From: Whalleya microplaca | Lineage: Eukaryota > Ascomycota > Sordariomycetes > Xylariales > Xylariaceae | Direction of reading: 5' to 3' | Assembly (NCBI GenBank): GCA_022497155.1 | Contig: MU385711.1 | Coordinates: 496,001-560,000, forward strand | Length of the DNA: 64,000 bases | Part shown: in pieces, positions 63,029 through 64,000 of the stretch | Position numbering within the stretch: position 1 is the first letter of the stretch | How the letters are laid out: every line of letters begins with the position of its first letter | Program-made: the position numbers and the translations under genes | Notes under the pieces: generated by a model | The model's input: the letters and a program-made list of their open reading frames with translations, nothing else | Told to the model about the DNA's origin: nothing | The model's database searches: none

Positions 63029-64000
63029 CGCGGTATCCTAGGATGAAATCAAACAAAGTCTTAGATATCGACTATATCCGGGGTCTGAGCCTTGCATCTT
63101 CAACACGGCCTTTGATTATCTAGAATGACGAGGCTGAAAAGGATCGAGCGGCACAGACGCGGAGGCACGGAGGGGTATATTATTCAAGAATAAAACAATA
63201 GAACTACTTCAGTCAATAGAATCTCGAATCGGCTAACCTATGATGCATTGCAACGCTCTAGTGGTACGACTGAGCTCAACTAGTTGATTTGCCAACAGAG
63301 TTGTCGTCCGGATTGCCTGGTTCGTTCGACGTGCGTTGAGAGAGCGATGTCGTAGAAACCTGAGGATCTCCGCAGTTCGCTTTTGACCAATTGGAAGTGG
63401 CGTGTCGTCAGGGTTGCTAACAATCAAATCCCGAGTGACCGGAAAAGACCCCGAGCCTTTAGCCCTGGAGGCTGGAATCGACAGGCTAACCAGCTAAGAC
63501 ATGAACATCGAAGAAAAGAAAATCGAGTTCGAATTGTGGCCTGTGATAGGGGTATGTAAAAAGTAATATTGCGAAGCTAGTCGGCGAGGATACCAGTGTT
63601 CGGCAGTTCGGTGATTAGCAGTCGCATAATCTGATTTGGATCCTAGACGCTTTTAAACGCTGTCATGCTGACGAGCAGACATGAACAGCCGTGATACTGA
63701 GTCGATTTTCTACGTCATGCTCGTCCCATCGTAACACCCAAAACATGAGTTCAAATCCCCTGCATTTCCCGGACTCACTTGAGCAACGCTGCCTACTTAG
63801 CTGGCCTTTTCTGCTTGCGTCGCACGCTGGGAGGTCCTTTTTACACATTGCATATTACATATGCGAAGCCACGGTCAGACCTTGGACCGGCTCACAGCAT
63901 CTCCGATCTGTCTCGGCCGCCGGTGCTAGTGACCTATGCTAGTGGCACACTCTGATCCCTGACGCCAACTGGATAATACGAATCTCGATATGGCGTACTG
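63029..64000. other. Upstream region of the regulator and right edge
   Basis: This should carry the promoter of the Zn(II)2Cys6 gene. The short frames on both strands show no domain. No gene supported. Confidence 0.45.

Overview
The window is nuclear DNA from a filamentous ascomycete (Pezizomycotina; a Sordariomycete is my best guess, not proven). The evidence is short 50-75 nt introns with GTAAGT-like donors and CTRAY branch points, an NsdD-type GATA factor, a Zn(II)2Cys6 regulator, long low-complexity regulatory proteins and an AT-rich inverted-repeat transposon remnant. I rebuilt eleven protein-coding genes, joining exons wherever frame, splice signals and family similarity agreed.

Left part (1-22.3 kb), gene-bearing: a MYND zinc-finger protein (+, 1258-2439), a HotDog-fold thioesterase-like protein (-, 2835-3602), a 1,781-residue largely disordered protein in three exons (-, 5403-10875), an IFRD-family HEAT-like protein (-, 14986-16386) and a tail-anchored FHA-domain protein in four exons (+, 19612-22310). 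Intergenic spaces are long (up to 4 kb) and carry microsatellites.

Middle part (22.3-40.7 kb): an 18-kb gene desert with no intact gene I can defend. It holds a broken N-terminal fragment of a flavin-dependent monooxygenase-like gene (about 31960-32368, -) and a G-quadruplex motif. It ends at the GATA developmental regulator nsdD (+, 40764-42058).

Right part (42-64 kb): a small cupin (+, 47891-48247); a 762-bp AT-rich foldback element with terminal inverted repeats and TA target duplication (50329-51090); glutamate-cysteine ligase GSH1 (-, 51534-53855, six exons including an 11-nt first exon); an APC-superfamily permease (-, 56279-58314, nine exons); a nitrilase (+, from 59927) with an intact Glu-Lys-Cys triad; and a Zn(II)2Cys6 transcription factor (-, 61323-63028) convergent with the nitrilase. 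The permease, nitrilase and regulator look like a compact import / nitrile hydrolysis / regulation locus, the best candidate here for an uncharacterised functional unit. GSH1 lies beside it, but a functional link is only inference.

Two introns (in GSH1 and in the Zn(II)2Cys6 gene) are multiples of three and stop-free, so retention would insert residues into the catalytic region and into the zinc cluster. I found no tRNA, rRNA or CRISPR array.
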